Below, piece after piece: positions 1 to 8,348 of a stretch of DNA of 37,292 bases; within the stretch, counting starts at the first letter, position 1; each line of letters opens with the position of its first letter. The position numbers were made by a program, and so were the translations under genes. The notes below the pieces were generated by a model. That model was not told the DNA's origin and ran no database searches. It saw nothing but the letters and a program-made list of their open reading frames with translations. Source of the DNA: Catenulispora pinistramenti (GTDB taxonomy: Bacteria > Actinomycetota > Actinomycetes > Streptomycetales > Catenulisporaceae); assembly GCF_018274385.1 (NCBI RefSeq), contig NZ_JAAFYZ010000096.1:1-37292 (forward strand), read 5' to 3'.

Positions 1-1
1 C

Positions 2-1609
2 GCTGGGGCTGGGGATGCCAGGGCTGAGGGCGGTTCCGGCTCCGGTCCGCGGGCTCAGCCGAGTTGGCCCACGGCTGAGGGGGCGGCTCGGGCGGCGGCT
101 CAGGCGGTTTCGGGGGTGGGGCCTGCGACTTCTGCTTCGAGTTCCGCTCCGAATTCTGCTTCGAGTTCTGCTTCGAGTTCTGCTTCGGCTTCGCCGGTTT
201 GGGGTTCGGGGTCCGATTCCGGATCGAATTCGAATCCTGCGGTGCCTTCGCAGGCTGCTGGTCCGGCATCGCAGCCCTCGGCTCCGGTTTGGGGTTCGAG
301 CAGCCCGGCTTCGGACTCGAACCCTGGTGCTCCATCGCAGCCCTCGACGCCGGCTTGGGGCTCAACGGGCCTCGCATCCGGTTCGAACCCTGCCGCACCC
401 ACATCGCAGCCCTCGGCTCCGGTTTGGGGTTCGAGCAGCCCGGCTTCGGACTCGAGCCCTGGCGTACCATCGCAGCCCTCGGCCCCGGCCTGGGGTTCGG
501 CCGCTTCAACCAACCAGGCCCCGAATCCGGCACCGTCGGCATGGGCTTCCGGTCCGGCACCCACCCCGCCGGCGCAGCCTTCGAATCCCTCCGCACCGGC
601 GTGGAATTCCGGCCCGGCCTCCGCGCCGACGTCGCAGCCCTCGGCCCCGGTCTGGGGCTCAGCTTCCGGCCCAGCGCCGCAGTCCACCGCACCCGCCTGG
701 GGATCGGGCCCCGTCGCCGGCCCGTCATCGGGCCAGAACCCGGCCCCGGCGCCGACCGCGCAGGCACAAGCCTGGACCGGCGGCCCCGGCCCGACATCCG
801 GGCCGTCCACCCCGTCGCAGCCGGTCCCGTCCGTCACCTCGAACCAGTGGCAGCAGCCGGCCCAGCCGACCTACCAGTCGCCGCCCACCCAACCCTCGCA
901 GGCCGCGAGCCCGTGGATGCAGCCGCCGTCCCAGCCCTCGCCGCCCTACGGCATCCCGATCCCGCCGGCGAAGAAGAACCGCAATGGCCTGATAGTCGCG
1001 GTCGGCATCGCAGCGGTCGTCGTGATCGGCGGCGGCATCGCGATCTTCGCCTCCAGCGGCGGCTCCGGCGGCTCGTCGGGCGGTTCGAGCGGCGGCTCGA
1101 CCGGCGGCACCCTCGGTGGCAGCGGCGGTATCGGCGCGCTCACCCCCATCGCCGCCGACTTCCAGCTGCCGAGCCTGGTCACCGACGCGGACGCGGCCCA
1201 GTACCTCAAGGCCACGCCCACCACCACCGCGCCGACCGCCGACGCCACCGACGACCCCGCCACCTTCGACCAGGACTGGCAGGGCAGCCTGACCAACTCC
1301 GAGCTGCGGGTGCAGGCGTCGAACTACAAGAGCGACAGCGGCCAGGCCAAGACCGACTTCCTCAACCACACCTCGACCCTGGCGACCGACGCCCCGTACG
1401 AGGACGAAGGCGCACTCGGGAACTCGGACAAGACCGAAGTCCAGATCGCGACCGACCCGAGCAGCGGTCTACAGCACTGCAAGATCGAGGTGCTGCGCGG
1501 CGGCCTGGACGTGACCGTCACATTCACCGAGCCCGGTTCCGCCGCCAGCGCGCACACCGACGTGCTGAACCTCGCCAAGCTGGTCACGGGGCGCCTGCCC
1601 GCGAAGTAA
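2..1609 (+). CDS. Ser/Pro/Ala-rich single-pass membrane protein, 5' partial
   Basis: The reading frame is open to the left edge, and the residues before the first in-window GTG (116) have the same Ala/Ser/Pro/Gly composition, so the gene very likely starts outside the window. Counted from that GTG (497 residues), 1-285 is low-complexity and extracted from repeats built on a VWGS...PASxSNPGAPSQPSAP pattern. KKNRNG (286-291) then precedes a hydrophobic segment (about 291-312), followed by a Gly/Ser linker and a compact C-terminal domain of about 160 residues with a single Cys. The positive residues before the segment suggest a cytoplasmic N-terminus and an exported C-terminal domain. This matches actinobacterial membrane proteins with a disordered cytoplasmic arm and a small extracytoplasmic domain. 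I do not recognise the domain and assign no function. The gene is convergent with holA. Confidence 0.75.
   Translation, partial: AGAGDARAEGGSGSGPRAQPSWPTAEGAARAAAQAVSGVGPATSASSSAPNSASSSASSSASASPVWGSGSDSGSNSNPAVPSQAAGPASQPSAPVWGSSSPASDSNPGAPSQPSTPAWGSTGLASGSNPAAPTSQPSAPVWGSSSPASDSSPGVPSQPSAPAWGSAASTNQAPNPAPSAWASGPAPTPPAQPSNPSAPAWNSGPASAPTSQPSAPVWGSASGPAPQSTAPAWGSGPVAGPSSGQNPAPAPTAQAQAWTGGPGPTSGPSTPSQPVPSVTSNQWQQPAQPTYQSPPTQPSQAASPWMQPPSQPSPPYGIPIPPAKKNRNGLIVAVGIAAVVVIGGGIAIFASSGGSGGSSGGSSGGSTGGTLGGSGGIGALTPIAADFQLPSLVTDADAAQYLKATPTTTAPTADATDDPATFDQDWQGSLTNSELRVQASNYKSDSGQAKTDFLNHTSTLATDAPYEDEGALGNSDKTEVQIATDPSSGLQHCKIEVLRGGLDVTVTFTEPGSAASAHTDVLNLAKLVTGRLPAK
130..189 (+). repeat. 12-bp tandem repeat inside the Ser/Ala-rich gene
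   Basis: Five contiguous 12-bp units, three of them exactly TTCTGCTTCGAG, encode SASS-type tetrapeptides. The period keeps the reading frame, as expected for slippage growth within a disordered coding segment. Confidence 0.85.
271..465 (+). repeat. 135-bp-spaced near-identical direct repeat in coding sequence
   Basis: The segment beginning GCAGCCCTCGGCTCCGG at 271 recurs at 406, and about 55-60 bases are almost identical. The offset of 135 bp (45 codons) keeps frame and repeats the QPSAPVWGSSSPASDS protein motif. Shorter related copies follow up to about 680. Confidence 0.75.
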
Positions 1610-1616
1610 GCACCCG

Positions 1617-1684
1617 GCGTCACCGGTCGCGGCCACGTTGAGCTTCGAGAGTCCTTTGAAGCGCGTGGCAGCGGTCGGTGACGC
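1617..1684. terminator. Long inverted repeat between convergent genes
   Basis: GCGTCACCG (1617-1625) pairs with CGGTGACGC (1676-1684), and inside it GCCACG (1632-1637) pairs with CGTGGC (1664-1669). It lies just after the stop of the membrane-protein gene and could terminate it. There is no T-run, so termination is inferred from position and structure only. Confidence 0.45.
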
Positions 1685-1740
1685 GGCACTGTTGGCGCAG
1701 CAGCCCAAGCAGGACCGGCCACCCCACCTGCCCGACCCGC

Positions 1741-1820
1741 CTTAGTCTGTGCCGCCTCAGCCTGTCCTGTGCCGCCTTAGTCTGCGCGGCCTCAGTCTGT
1801 GCCGCCTCGGCCTACGCTGC
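1741..1820. repeat. 15-bp degenerate tandem repeat next to the holA 3' end
   Basis: Five consecutive units resemble CTCAGTCTGTGCCGC (1741, 1756, 1776, 1791, 1806); the second has a 5-bp insertion. The array abuts and probably runs into the holA stop codon (TGA at 1824-1822), so repeat growth may have set the C-terminus of the protein. Confidence 0.7.
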
Positions 1821-1821
1821 C

Positions 1822-2835
1822 TCAGCCCCGAGCGCCAGCGCCCTGCCCCCGAGCCCGGCACACCGTCACCACACACCGCTCCAGCGCATAAGCCGGATCG
1901 TCCCCGCCGCCCTTCACCGCGGCGTCCGCCTCCGCCACCGCCAGCAGCGCGGTCCCGATCCCGTCCGGCGTCCACCCGCGCACCTGCTGCCGCACCTTGT
2001 CGATCTTCCACGGCGGCATCCCCAGCTCGCGCGCCAGATCCGCCGGCCGGGCCCCACGCGGCGCCGAGGCCACCCGCGCCACCGACCGCACCCCGGCCGC
2101 CAGCGCGCTGGTGATCAGCACCGGCGCCGTCCCGGTCGCGAGCGCCCAGCGCAGTTGCTCCAACGCCTGCGCCGTCCGGCCGTCGACGGCCAGATCAGCG
2201 ACCGTGAAGCCGGACACCTCCGCACGCCCGCTGTAGTACTTCGCGACCACCGTCTCATCGATCGGCGTCTTCGCCTCGTCAGTCGTGTCGGCGATCAACT
2301 GCGACGCCGCGGCGGCCAGCTCCCGCAGCTCGTTGCCGACCGCGTCCAGCAGCGCACGCGCCGCCTCCTCGGTGATCTGCCGCCGAGCCGCCTTGAACTC
2401 CTCGCGCAGGAACGCGATCCGCTCGGTCGGCTTGGTCACCTTCGCCACGTCCACGCGCGCCGCCCCGGCCTTCTCCACCGCGGTCAGCAACGCCTTGCCC
2501 TTCACGCCGCCGAGGTGCACGACCACCAGCGTGATCTCCTCGGCCAGTCCGTCCAGCACGCTGGTCAGCATGGCGGCGTCATCGGCGGCCAGATCCTGCG
2601 CCGACCGCACCACCACCACCCGGCTCTCCCCGAACAGCGACGGGCTCACCAACTCGGCGAACGTCCCCGGATTGAAGTTCCCGGGCGTCAGATCCCGCGT
2701 ATCGGTCTCCGGATCAACGGCACGCTTGGCCGCGACGATCCGCGCCACAGCACGGTCGACGAGCAGTTCCTCGGCCCCCACGACGAGGACGAGCTGGGAC
2801 GGGGCGGCGGCTTGGGCTGGCATCGGGACAAGCAT
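1822..2835 (-). CDS. holA: DNA polymerase III subunit delta
   Basis: The delta subunit of the clamp-loader complex opens the beta sliding clamp so it can be placed on DNA at the replication fork. The sequence aligns along its length with actinobacterial HolA from memory: VVGAEELLVDRAV near the N-terminus, SPSLFGESRVVVVR, TKPTERIAFLREEF, GNELRELAAAASQL, SGRAEVSGFTVADLAV, and the strongly conserved ARELGMPPWKIDKVRQQ block. The ATG at 2835 gives 337 residues. A TTG at 2853 and an ATG at 2823 are also in frame and none has a convincing ribosome-binding site, so the start is uncertain by a few codons. It is the last gene of the leftward block that begins with comEA; comEC-holA proximity is common in actinobacteria. 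Confidence 0.95.
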   Translation of the reverse strand: MLVPMPAQAAAPSQLVLVVGAEELLVDRAVARIVAAKRAVDPETDTRDLTPGNFNPGTFAELVSPSLFGESRVVVVRSAQDLAADDAAMLTSVLDGLAEEITLVVVHLGGVKGKALLTAVEKAGAARVDVAKVTKPTERIAFLREEFKAARRQITEEAARALLDAVGNELRELAAAASQLIADTTDEAKTPIDETVVAKYYSGRAEVSGFTVADLAVDGRTAQALEQLRWALATGTAPVLITSALAAGVRSVARVASAPRGARPADLARELGMPPWKIDKVRQQVRGWTPDGIGTALLAVAEADAAVKGGGDDPAYALERCVVTVCRARGQGAGARG

Positions 2836-2898
2836 GGCACGCGGCGGGGACAAGTCCCTATTGCCCAGCCTTGACCTGCCCCGTTGCCTGCCCTATCA

Positions 2899-3081
<183 letters not shown>

Positions 3082-3663
3082 CTACCCCTCCTTGGCCTTG
3101 GCCGCCGCCTTCATCTCCTTCTTGAAAGCCCGCACCTTCACCAAGCTCGCCGCATCCGTGACATCCGCCACCGACCGCGTCGACCCCTTCGTCCCGTAGT
3201 CCCCCGCGGCCTCCCGCCACCCGGCCGGCGTCACCCCCAGCTGCTTGCCCAGCAGCGCCACCAGGATCTGCGCCTTCTGCTTCCCGTACCCGGGCAGCGC
3301 CGAGACCCGCTTCAGCAGGTCGGCGCCGTCCTTCGCCCCGGTCCACACCGCCGACGCGTCCCCGTCGTACTCCTCGACCACGGCCCGCGCCAGCTTCTGC
3401 GTCCGCTCAGCCATCGACTTCGGGAACCGGTGGATCGCCGGCACCTCGGAGAACAGGGCCACGAACTTCTCCGGGTCGTAGTCGGCGATCTGCCCGGCGT
3501 CCAGCTTCTTCACCCCGAGCCGCGTGGCCAGCACATACGGCCCGGCGAAGGCCTTCTCCATCGGAATCTGCTGGTCGAGAAGCAGGCCGGTAAGCACGCC
3601 GAGCGAGTCCTTCTCCAGGAAGGCGTCGGCGGCGGGGTCCTGGGCCAGATGCAGCGTCACCAT
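3082..3663 (-). CDS. HhH-GPD family base-excision repair protein
   Basis: A 193-residue protein with the helix-hairpin-helix/GPD fold of DNA glycosylases. Visible signatures are LLDQQIPMEKAFAGP near residue 25-40 (the family's helix after the N-terminal segment), LLKRVSALPGYGKQKAQILVALLG (HhH with LPGYGKQKA), and a Lys/Ala-rich C-terminal tail. It resembles the short actinobacterial HhH-GPD-type repair proteins of unassigned substrate rather than classical Nth or AlkA. I see no FeS-cluster cysteines. The ATG at 3663 is preferred because homology begins at MVTLHLAQDP; a longer frame reaches 3723 but adds unconserved residues and covers a hairpin. The substrate base is unknown. Confidence 0.85.
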   Translation of the reverse strand: MVTLHLAQDPAADAFLEKDSLGVLTGLLLDQQIPMEKAFAGPYVLATRLGVKKLDAGQIADYDPEKFVALFSEVPAIHRFPKSMAERTQKLARAVVEEYDGDASAVWTGAKDGADLLKRVSALPGYGKQKAQILVALLGKQLGVTPAGWREAAGDYGTKGSTRSVADVTDAASLVKVRAFKKEMKAAAKAKEG

Positions 3664-3677
3664 AGCCCCCAGCCTGA

Positions 3678-3708
3678 CAGAACCGCCGCCGGGCCACTGG
3701 CGGTTCTG
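3678..3708 (-). terminator. 10-bp perfect hairpin between the TPR and HhH-GPD genes
   Basis: CAGAACCGCC (3678-3687) and GGCGGTTCTG (3699-3708) form a perfect stem with an 11-nt loop, downstream of the TPR gene stop (3767) and just before the HhH-GPD start. It may terminate or attenuate read-through. There is no T-run. Confidence 0.45.
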
Positions 3709-3766
3709 GTCCGTTCGAGGCACCGGGAACGCCGGAGCTGCCGGAAGGGCACCGGAGCCCGCGCAC

Positions 3767-5596
3767 TCAGTCCTCGGACTCCAGCCGCGTGACGATGTCC
3801 GTGATGTACGCCCGCCCCTTCGGCTCCAGCCACGGGCACGCCAGAACGAGGTGGCACATCGATCCCAGTACCGTCACCACCCGCTTCTCAGCCACCTGCA
3901 TGAACTGGCCCAGCCGGTTCAGCAGCCACTCCAGAATGTCCGCCCGCGCCTCGGGGAACGCCCACGCCACGGCGACCAGTGCCATCCCGGCCGCCTCGCA
4001 GACCCAGTCCTCCGGCCCGTGCAGCAGCTGCACCAGGATCTGCCGCCGCTCCGACTCCGGCCACGGCTGGTCGGTGCGGTGGTGCGCGATGCCGACGCAA
4101 GCGATCGTCTGCACGGAGCGCACCCAGTAGTCCGGAACCTCCATGGCGAAATCGCCCGGCCACGGCGCGTCCTGCGGCTTCGGCGGGTACGCCAGCACGC
4201 CGAGCAGGTCCGATATCGGCACGCCGGCCAGCGCGACCGCGTGGTCGTACAGCGACGTCGGCCCCGACCAGTTCGGCGTGGCGAGGTCCCGCACCAGCGC
4301 GACCGCCTGCTCCGACGGCGGCTCGACGGCCGGGACCGCCTCAAGGTCCTCATACCGCCACACCGCGACCTCGACGTCGGCGGCCGGCAGGCGCGGATCG
4401 GGGTCCCCGATCTCCAGGAACTCGACGCGCAGCTCCGGGACCACCAGCCGCAGGGTGTTGATCGCACTCGGCGGCTCGATGATCGACAGCGACATCTCGC
4501 CGGCCATGGTGAGGTTGTCCTGCTCGACCAGCTGCCGCAGCAGGTTGGTGCAGGCCTCGGTGCCGCCGGTCACCCGGCCCAGCCACGGCAGCCGCTGGAC
4601 GTGGTGGCCGACCAGGTAGCGCGCGTAGTCGTGCTCGGGATGCGCCCGGTGGTAGTCGGTGAGCTCCAGCAGGTGCACGGTGTCACCGTCGGCCTCGTAG
4701 CGCATGCCGAGCAACGCCGGCGCGGCCTTCTCGTGCCCCGGCTCGACGGCCACCAACCGTTCCAGCAGCTCCAGGCCCTCCGAACGGCGCCCGGCATACG
4801 CCAGCAGCTCGGCGAGGTCCACCACCAGGTAGGTCTGGGACGGATCCTCCTTGATCGTCTGCGACCACAGCGCGATGGCCTCGTCTACCCGGCCGACCCG
4901 GCGCAGGGCGTTGCCGAGCATGATCGATCCCATCGCCCCGGCCCCGGCCCGGACCGCCGCCTCGCCCCACTCGACGGCCAGCTCGGTATCGCCGAGCCGC
5001 CGGGCCAGACCGGAGGCGACGGCGGCCAGCTGCGGGTCATCGCCGCGCGCCACCACGGCCTGCACGACCACGTAGAAGTGGACGAGCGCTGCCAGTTCCT
5101 CCTCTTCCACCGGATCGCCCAGGCCCTGACACAGCCGAAGCACGGCCTGCGTCAGCGGCCCCGAGCTGAGCCGGGACGGCAGCTCCGGGTCCGCCATCCA
5201 CGCCACCGCCGCCCACAACCGGCCCGGCGCCGCGGCCATCACTCCGGCCAGCAGCAGCACCGCCTCGTCGGAGCGGCCGATCGCGGCCAGCAGGCTGGCC
5301 CGGCAGGCCAGCTCGCCGGTGTAGCGGGAGTCGGCCGGGAACAGCTCCAACGCCGCCACCGGACCGCCGACCCGCGCCACCAGCTCGGCCAGCGCCTCAT
5401 GCGCCTCCGGCAGCGACGGGTCGGTCCCGATCGCCCCGGCCACGTGGTCGGCGGCGTGCTCGACGTCGCCGCCGTCCAGGATCAGCCGGGCTACCGCGAC
5501 CTCGCCCTCGGCCTCCAGGCGCTCGCAACAACCGGTGTCGCAGGCGTCGGTGTGCGTGTGGGCGTGCTCCTCGGCGCGCTCGTCGTGCGTGTCCAT
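3767..5596 (-). CDS. TPR-repeat protein with an N-terminal His/Cys cluster
   Basis: A 609-residue soluble protein, no signal peptide or membrane span. Residues about 25-330 are alpha-helical TPR-like repeats: AHEALAELVARVGGPVAALELF, AIGRSDEAVLLLAGVM, GRVDEAIALWSQTIKEDP, AGRRSEGLELLERLVAVEP. The C-terminal 250 residues are helical and not recognised. The ATG at 5596 is chosen because GGAGGGG lies 9 nt upstream; the longer frame to 5641 uses GTG. Right after the start, residues 4-24 hold four His and three Cys (HDERAEEHAHTHTDACDTGCC), which looks like a metal-binding or redox-sensitive segment. The function is unknown; TPR proteins usually act as protein-interaction scaffolds. Confidence 0.8.
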   Translation of the reverse strand: MDTHDERAEEHAHTHTDACDTGCCERLEAEGEVAVARLILDGGDVEHAADHVAGAIGTDPSLPEAHEALAELVARVGGPVAALELFPADSRYTGELACRASLLAAIGRSDEAVLLLAGVMAAAPGRLWAAVAWMADPELPSRLSSGPLTQAVLRLCQGLGDPVEEEELAALVHFYVVVQAVVARGDDPQLAAVASGLARRLGDTELAVEWGEAAVRAGAGAMGSIMLGNALRRVGRVDEAIALWSQTIKEDPSQTYLVVDLAELLAYAGRRSEGLELLERLVAVEPGHEKAAPALLGMRYEADGDTVHLLELTDYHRAHPEHDYARYLVGHHVQRLPWLGRVTGGTEACTNLLRQLVEQDNLTMAGEMSLSIIEPPSAINTLRLVVPELRVEFLEIGDPDPRLPAADVEVAVWRYEDLEAVPAVEPPSEQAVALVRDLATPNWSGPTSLYDHAVALAGVPISDLLGVLAYPPKPQDAPWPGDFAMEVPDYWVRSVQTIACVGIAHHRTDQPWPESERRQILVQLLHGPEDWVCEAAGMALVAVAWAFPEARADILEWLLNRLGQFMQVAEKRVVTVLGSMCHLVLACPWLEPKGRAYITDIVTRLESED

Positions 5597-5717
5597 GAGC
5601 CGGCTCCCCTCCAGACTCGGCGTCGGATAGAGCCACGACACTATCCATAAGCTGCGACACGCGGGGCCGGCCTCTGACTCTCCTTTCCGTTTTCTTGGTA
5701 GGCGGATTCCTCGCCGA

Positions 5718-6770
5718 TCATCCTCGACGGGTAGCCACCCTCAACCGGGCGGCGGTCCCGAAGACCACGACCTGACCGTCGTCGTCGGTCCGGAACACCC
5801 GGGCTCCGGTGCCGGACACCAGCTGGATCGTGCGCGGCGCCGGATGGCCGTAGGTGTTGCCCTTACCGACCGAGATGACCGCGACTCGCGGGTGCACGGC
5901 GGCGAACAGGTCCGGGTCCTGGTGCGCGGAGCCGTGATGCGGCACCTTCAGGACGTCGGCGGCGAGGTCCGGGTGCGCGGCCAGGATCGCTGCCTGCGAC
6001 GGCGGCTCGATGTCGCCGGTGAGCAGGAGCCGGACCGGACCGTCCCGGGTCGAGACCGTCACCTGGAGCACGACGCTCGAGTTGTTCGGGCCGGAGCCCT
6101 CCTCGCCACCGCCCCGGGGCGAGGCGCGGGCTTGGCGGCGGCCTCGTCGGTGGCTCTTGCGGGCGGGTTCGGGTGGTGTCGACGGGCTCACATTCGGGTC
6201 CGGCCACAGGACGTCCCAGGACACGGGACCGAATCTCCGGTGTTCACCCACGGTGGCCACCGTGGTCGGGATGCCCGCCGTTCTCGCCCACGCCGTCACT
6301 TCGGACACGCCTCGCGGCGGGTCGGGATCGTTCGTGGTCTCTATCTCGGTGACGGTGCGTCCCTTCAGCACTCCGGGGACGCCGTCCACATGATCGGCGT
6401 GGAAGTGGGTCAAGACCAGCAACGGCACCTTGTGAATGCCCAGCACGGTCAGACAGTGATCGGCCTTCGCGGGGTCGGGACCGGTATCGATGACGACGGC
6501 CTCGGCCGGGCCCGCGGCGAGCACCAGCGCGTCGCCCTGCCCGACGTCACAGGCCGCGAAGATCCAGTTGGGCGGGGGCCAGTTCGCCGTGCGGCCGCGG
6601 ATGACGTACAGCGCGACGATGGCGGCCATCAGCACGAGCAAGACGGCCACGACGACGCCTGCTGCCACACTTCCTCTGCGGGGCCGGCCGGGGCCGCCCC
6701 GAAAGCCATCCCCTCCGCGGCTTTCGGGACCGGGCCGGCCGGGCGATATCCAGGGCCCTTGCTCGTTCAT
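5718..6770 (-). CDS. ComEC-type metallo-beta-lactamase domain protein, membrane-anchored
   Basis: A 350-residue protein: a Gly/Pro/Arg-rich N-terminus, one membrane span (about 35-57), then a metallo-beta-lactamase fold. Motifs are WPPPNWIFAACDVGQGDALVL (the standard start of the ComEC hydrolase domain), THFHADHVDG (121-130, the HxHxDH metal site), LLLTGDIE and KVPHHGSAHQDPD. A Lys/Arg/Gly-rich insertion (about residues 205-232) breaks the domain. In most actinobacteria this domain is the C-terminal third of ComEC; here it is a separate gene. The ATG overlaps the comEC TGA by 4 nt (ATGA) and has an AAGGAGG 5 nt upstream, so the two proteins are made from one message in coupled fashion. In the family the domain is proposed to be a nuclease degrading one DNA strand at uptake. 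Confidence 0.9.
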   Translation of the reverse strand: MNEQGPWISPGRPGPESRGGDGFRGGPGRPRRGSVAAGVVVAVLLVLMAAIVALYVIRGRTANWPPPNWIFAACDVGQGDALVLAAGPAEAVVIDTGPDPAKADHCLTVLGIHKVPLLVLTHFHADHVDGVPGVLKGRTVTEIETTNDPDPPRGVSEVTAWARTAGIPTTVATVGEHRRFGPVSWDVLWPDPNVSPSTPPEPARKSHRRGRRQARASPRGGGEEGSGPNNSSVVLQVTVSTRDGPVRLLLTGDIEPPSQAAILAAHPDLAADVLKVPHHGSAHQDPDLFAAVHPRVAVISVGKGNTYGHPAPRTIQLVSGTGARVFRTDDDGQVVVFGTAARLRVATRRG

Positions 6771-8344
6771 GACGCCTCCTTGCGCTTCGCTATCGCAGCC
6801 GAGATCAGGAACACCAGCGCGTAGACCCCCAGTAGGACAAGGGCTCCGGCCAGGCCGTCGGGCCAGGCGACGGTCGCGCCGGGCAGCCGGGATCCGTAGC
6901 GCGCCACGGCCACGATCCCGTCGGCCGGCCACTGCGCCAGCCACGCCACCGCGCGGCCCAGCGGCAACCAGACCGCCGCGGCGAGCAGCGCTCCGGCCCC
7001 GAGCACGGTCGCCGGCCCGACGCAGAACTCGGCCAGCAGGTTCGCCGGGAGCGAGAGCGGCGTGATCGCGGCGGTGAAGGAGACCAGGATCGGCAGGCAG
7101 AAGGTCTCGGCCGCCGCGGTGCAGGCCAGCGACTCGGCGATGTGGTGCGGCACGCGCCGGTCGATCAGCGCCTGCTGCCACCCCGGGGCCAGGACGAACA
7201 GACCGGCGGTAGCGGAGAGCGAGAGGGCGAAGCCGTACGAGCGGGCGAGCCAGGGATCGAACAGGAGCAGCAAGGTCCCGCCCGCACACAGCAGCGGAAG
7301 TCCCCGCGCGCGCCGCCCGACAGCCGCGAGCAGCAAGCCGAGCACCGTCATCACACTGGCCCGGACCATCGACGGCTCGGGACGGGCCAGCACGGTGAAG
7401 CCGATGACGACGGCCAGGCCGGTCAGCGTCAGGAACCTGCCTCGCACCCCGGCCAGCCGGGCGATCGGCATCGCCGCGGTCAGGACGAACACCAGGTTCT
7501 CGCCGCTGACGGCGGTCAGGTGGGTCAGGCCGGTATCCCGGAAGGCGGTCGACAGACTCGCCGGTTCCTGCGACACATCACCGATCACCAGGCCCGGGAC
7601 CAGCCCACGCGGGTCGGCCGACAGGTGAGCGCACGCGTCGCGCAGCCCTTGGCGTAACCTGCCGGCCAGACGCTGCAATGCGTTCGGCCCAGCGAGCACG
7701 TCAGGCGGCCGATGGACGGAGAGGGTGGCCGCATCGGGAGTGCCGTCGCCACGCGGGATACGGAGGCGGCCGGTGACGCGGATACGGGTGGACGGCAGGA
7801 ACTGCCACGCGTCGGGGTCCGAGGCCAGGACCGTGGCGGGGAGCCGGGTACGGTACTCATTGACGCGCTCGATGCGCAGCGGCACGACCGCGAACGGGCC
7901 CCGCGGCGACGTCGCGGTGTGCGGATCGTCGGTGACGACGGCTTCGACGGTGGCCTGAGCATGCGCGGCGGCCAGGCGCGGAAGCGGGCCGGTGTGGGTG
8001 GCGATGCTGCGGGTGGTCGCGGCGGTCCCGGCACCGGCGGCTACGAAGCAGGCGGCGGCCAGGGTGCGGCGGCGGGACTTCGTGCGGGCCGAGGTGTGGT
8101 CGGCGGCTTGGTTGATGCCGGACCGCTGCGCATTCCACATCCCCCGGCGCCGGATCCCGCTGCGCAGCAGAAGCGCCAGACCGATCGCGGCGCAGGCAGC
8201 CCACAGGATCAGCGCGGCGTGCGACGTGAATCCGTCGCCGATGAAGGCGGCGACGTACGCGGCCAGCAGGATCGGCACGAGCCGCAGATCGCGACGCGCC
8301 CGGCTGTCAGGCTCCACGGAACGGAAGGTGGCGGTCAGACTCAT
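6767..8344 (-). CDS. comEC: ComEC/Rec2 DNA-uptake channel, membrane part only
   Basis: A 525-residue polytopic membrane protein. Residues 20-62 hold N-terminal spans; about 120-215 form the soluble OB-like (DUF4131-type) domain. The competence domain follows from about 247, with GLVPGLVIGDVSQ and the hallmark GLTHLTAVSGEN (272-283), then multiple spans to the C-terminus at IAKRKEAS. Intact ComEC proteins of actinobacteria are usually about 750-900 residues because a metallo-beta-lactamase domain follows. Here the protein stops before it and the hydrolase is encoded by the next, overlapping gene. The start at 8344 lies 4 nt after the comEA stop with a weak ribosome-binding site, suggesting coupling. 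The expected role is passage of single-stranded DNA through the membrane. Confidence 0.93.
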   Translation of the reverse strand: MSLTATFRSVEPDSRARRDLRLVPILLAAYVAAFIGDGFTSHAALILWAACAAIGLALLLRSGIRRRGMWNAQRSGINQAADHTSARTKSRRRTLAAACFVAAGAGTAATTRSIATHTGPLPRLAAAHAQATVEAVVTDDPHTATSPRGPFAVVPLRIERVNEYRTRLPATVLASDPDAWQFLPSTRIRVTGRLRIPRGDGTPDAATLSVHRPPDVLAGPNALQRLAGRLRQGLRDACAHLSADPRGLVPGLVIGDVSQEPASLSTAFRDTGLTHLTAVSGENLVFVLTAAMPIARLAGVRGRFLTLTGLAVVIGFTVLARPEPSMVRASVMTVLGLLLAAVGRRARGLPLLCAGGTLLLLFDPWLARSYGFALSLSATAGLFVLAPGWQQALIDRRVPHHIAESLACTAAAETFCLPILVSFTAAITPLSLPANLLAEFCVGPATVLGAGALLAAAVWLPLGRAVAWLAQWPADGIVAVARYGSRLPGATVAWPDGLAGALVLLGVYALVFLISAAIAKRKEAS

Positions 8345-8348
8345 GACA

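Noticed and set aside
378-390. GGTTCGAACC, resembling a tRNA T-loop
   Set aside because: It is part of the repeated coding sequence (Gly-Ser-Asn-Pro) and no acceptor or anticodon stem surrounds it.
100-837. Open - strand frame rich in Gly/Glu/Ala with repeats
   Set aside because: It is the complement of the repeated Ser/Pro-rich coding sequence, whose + frame continues into a membrane span and a compact domain.
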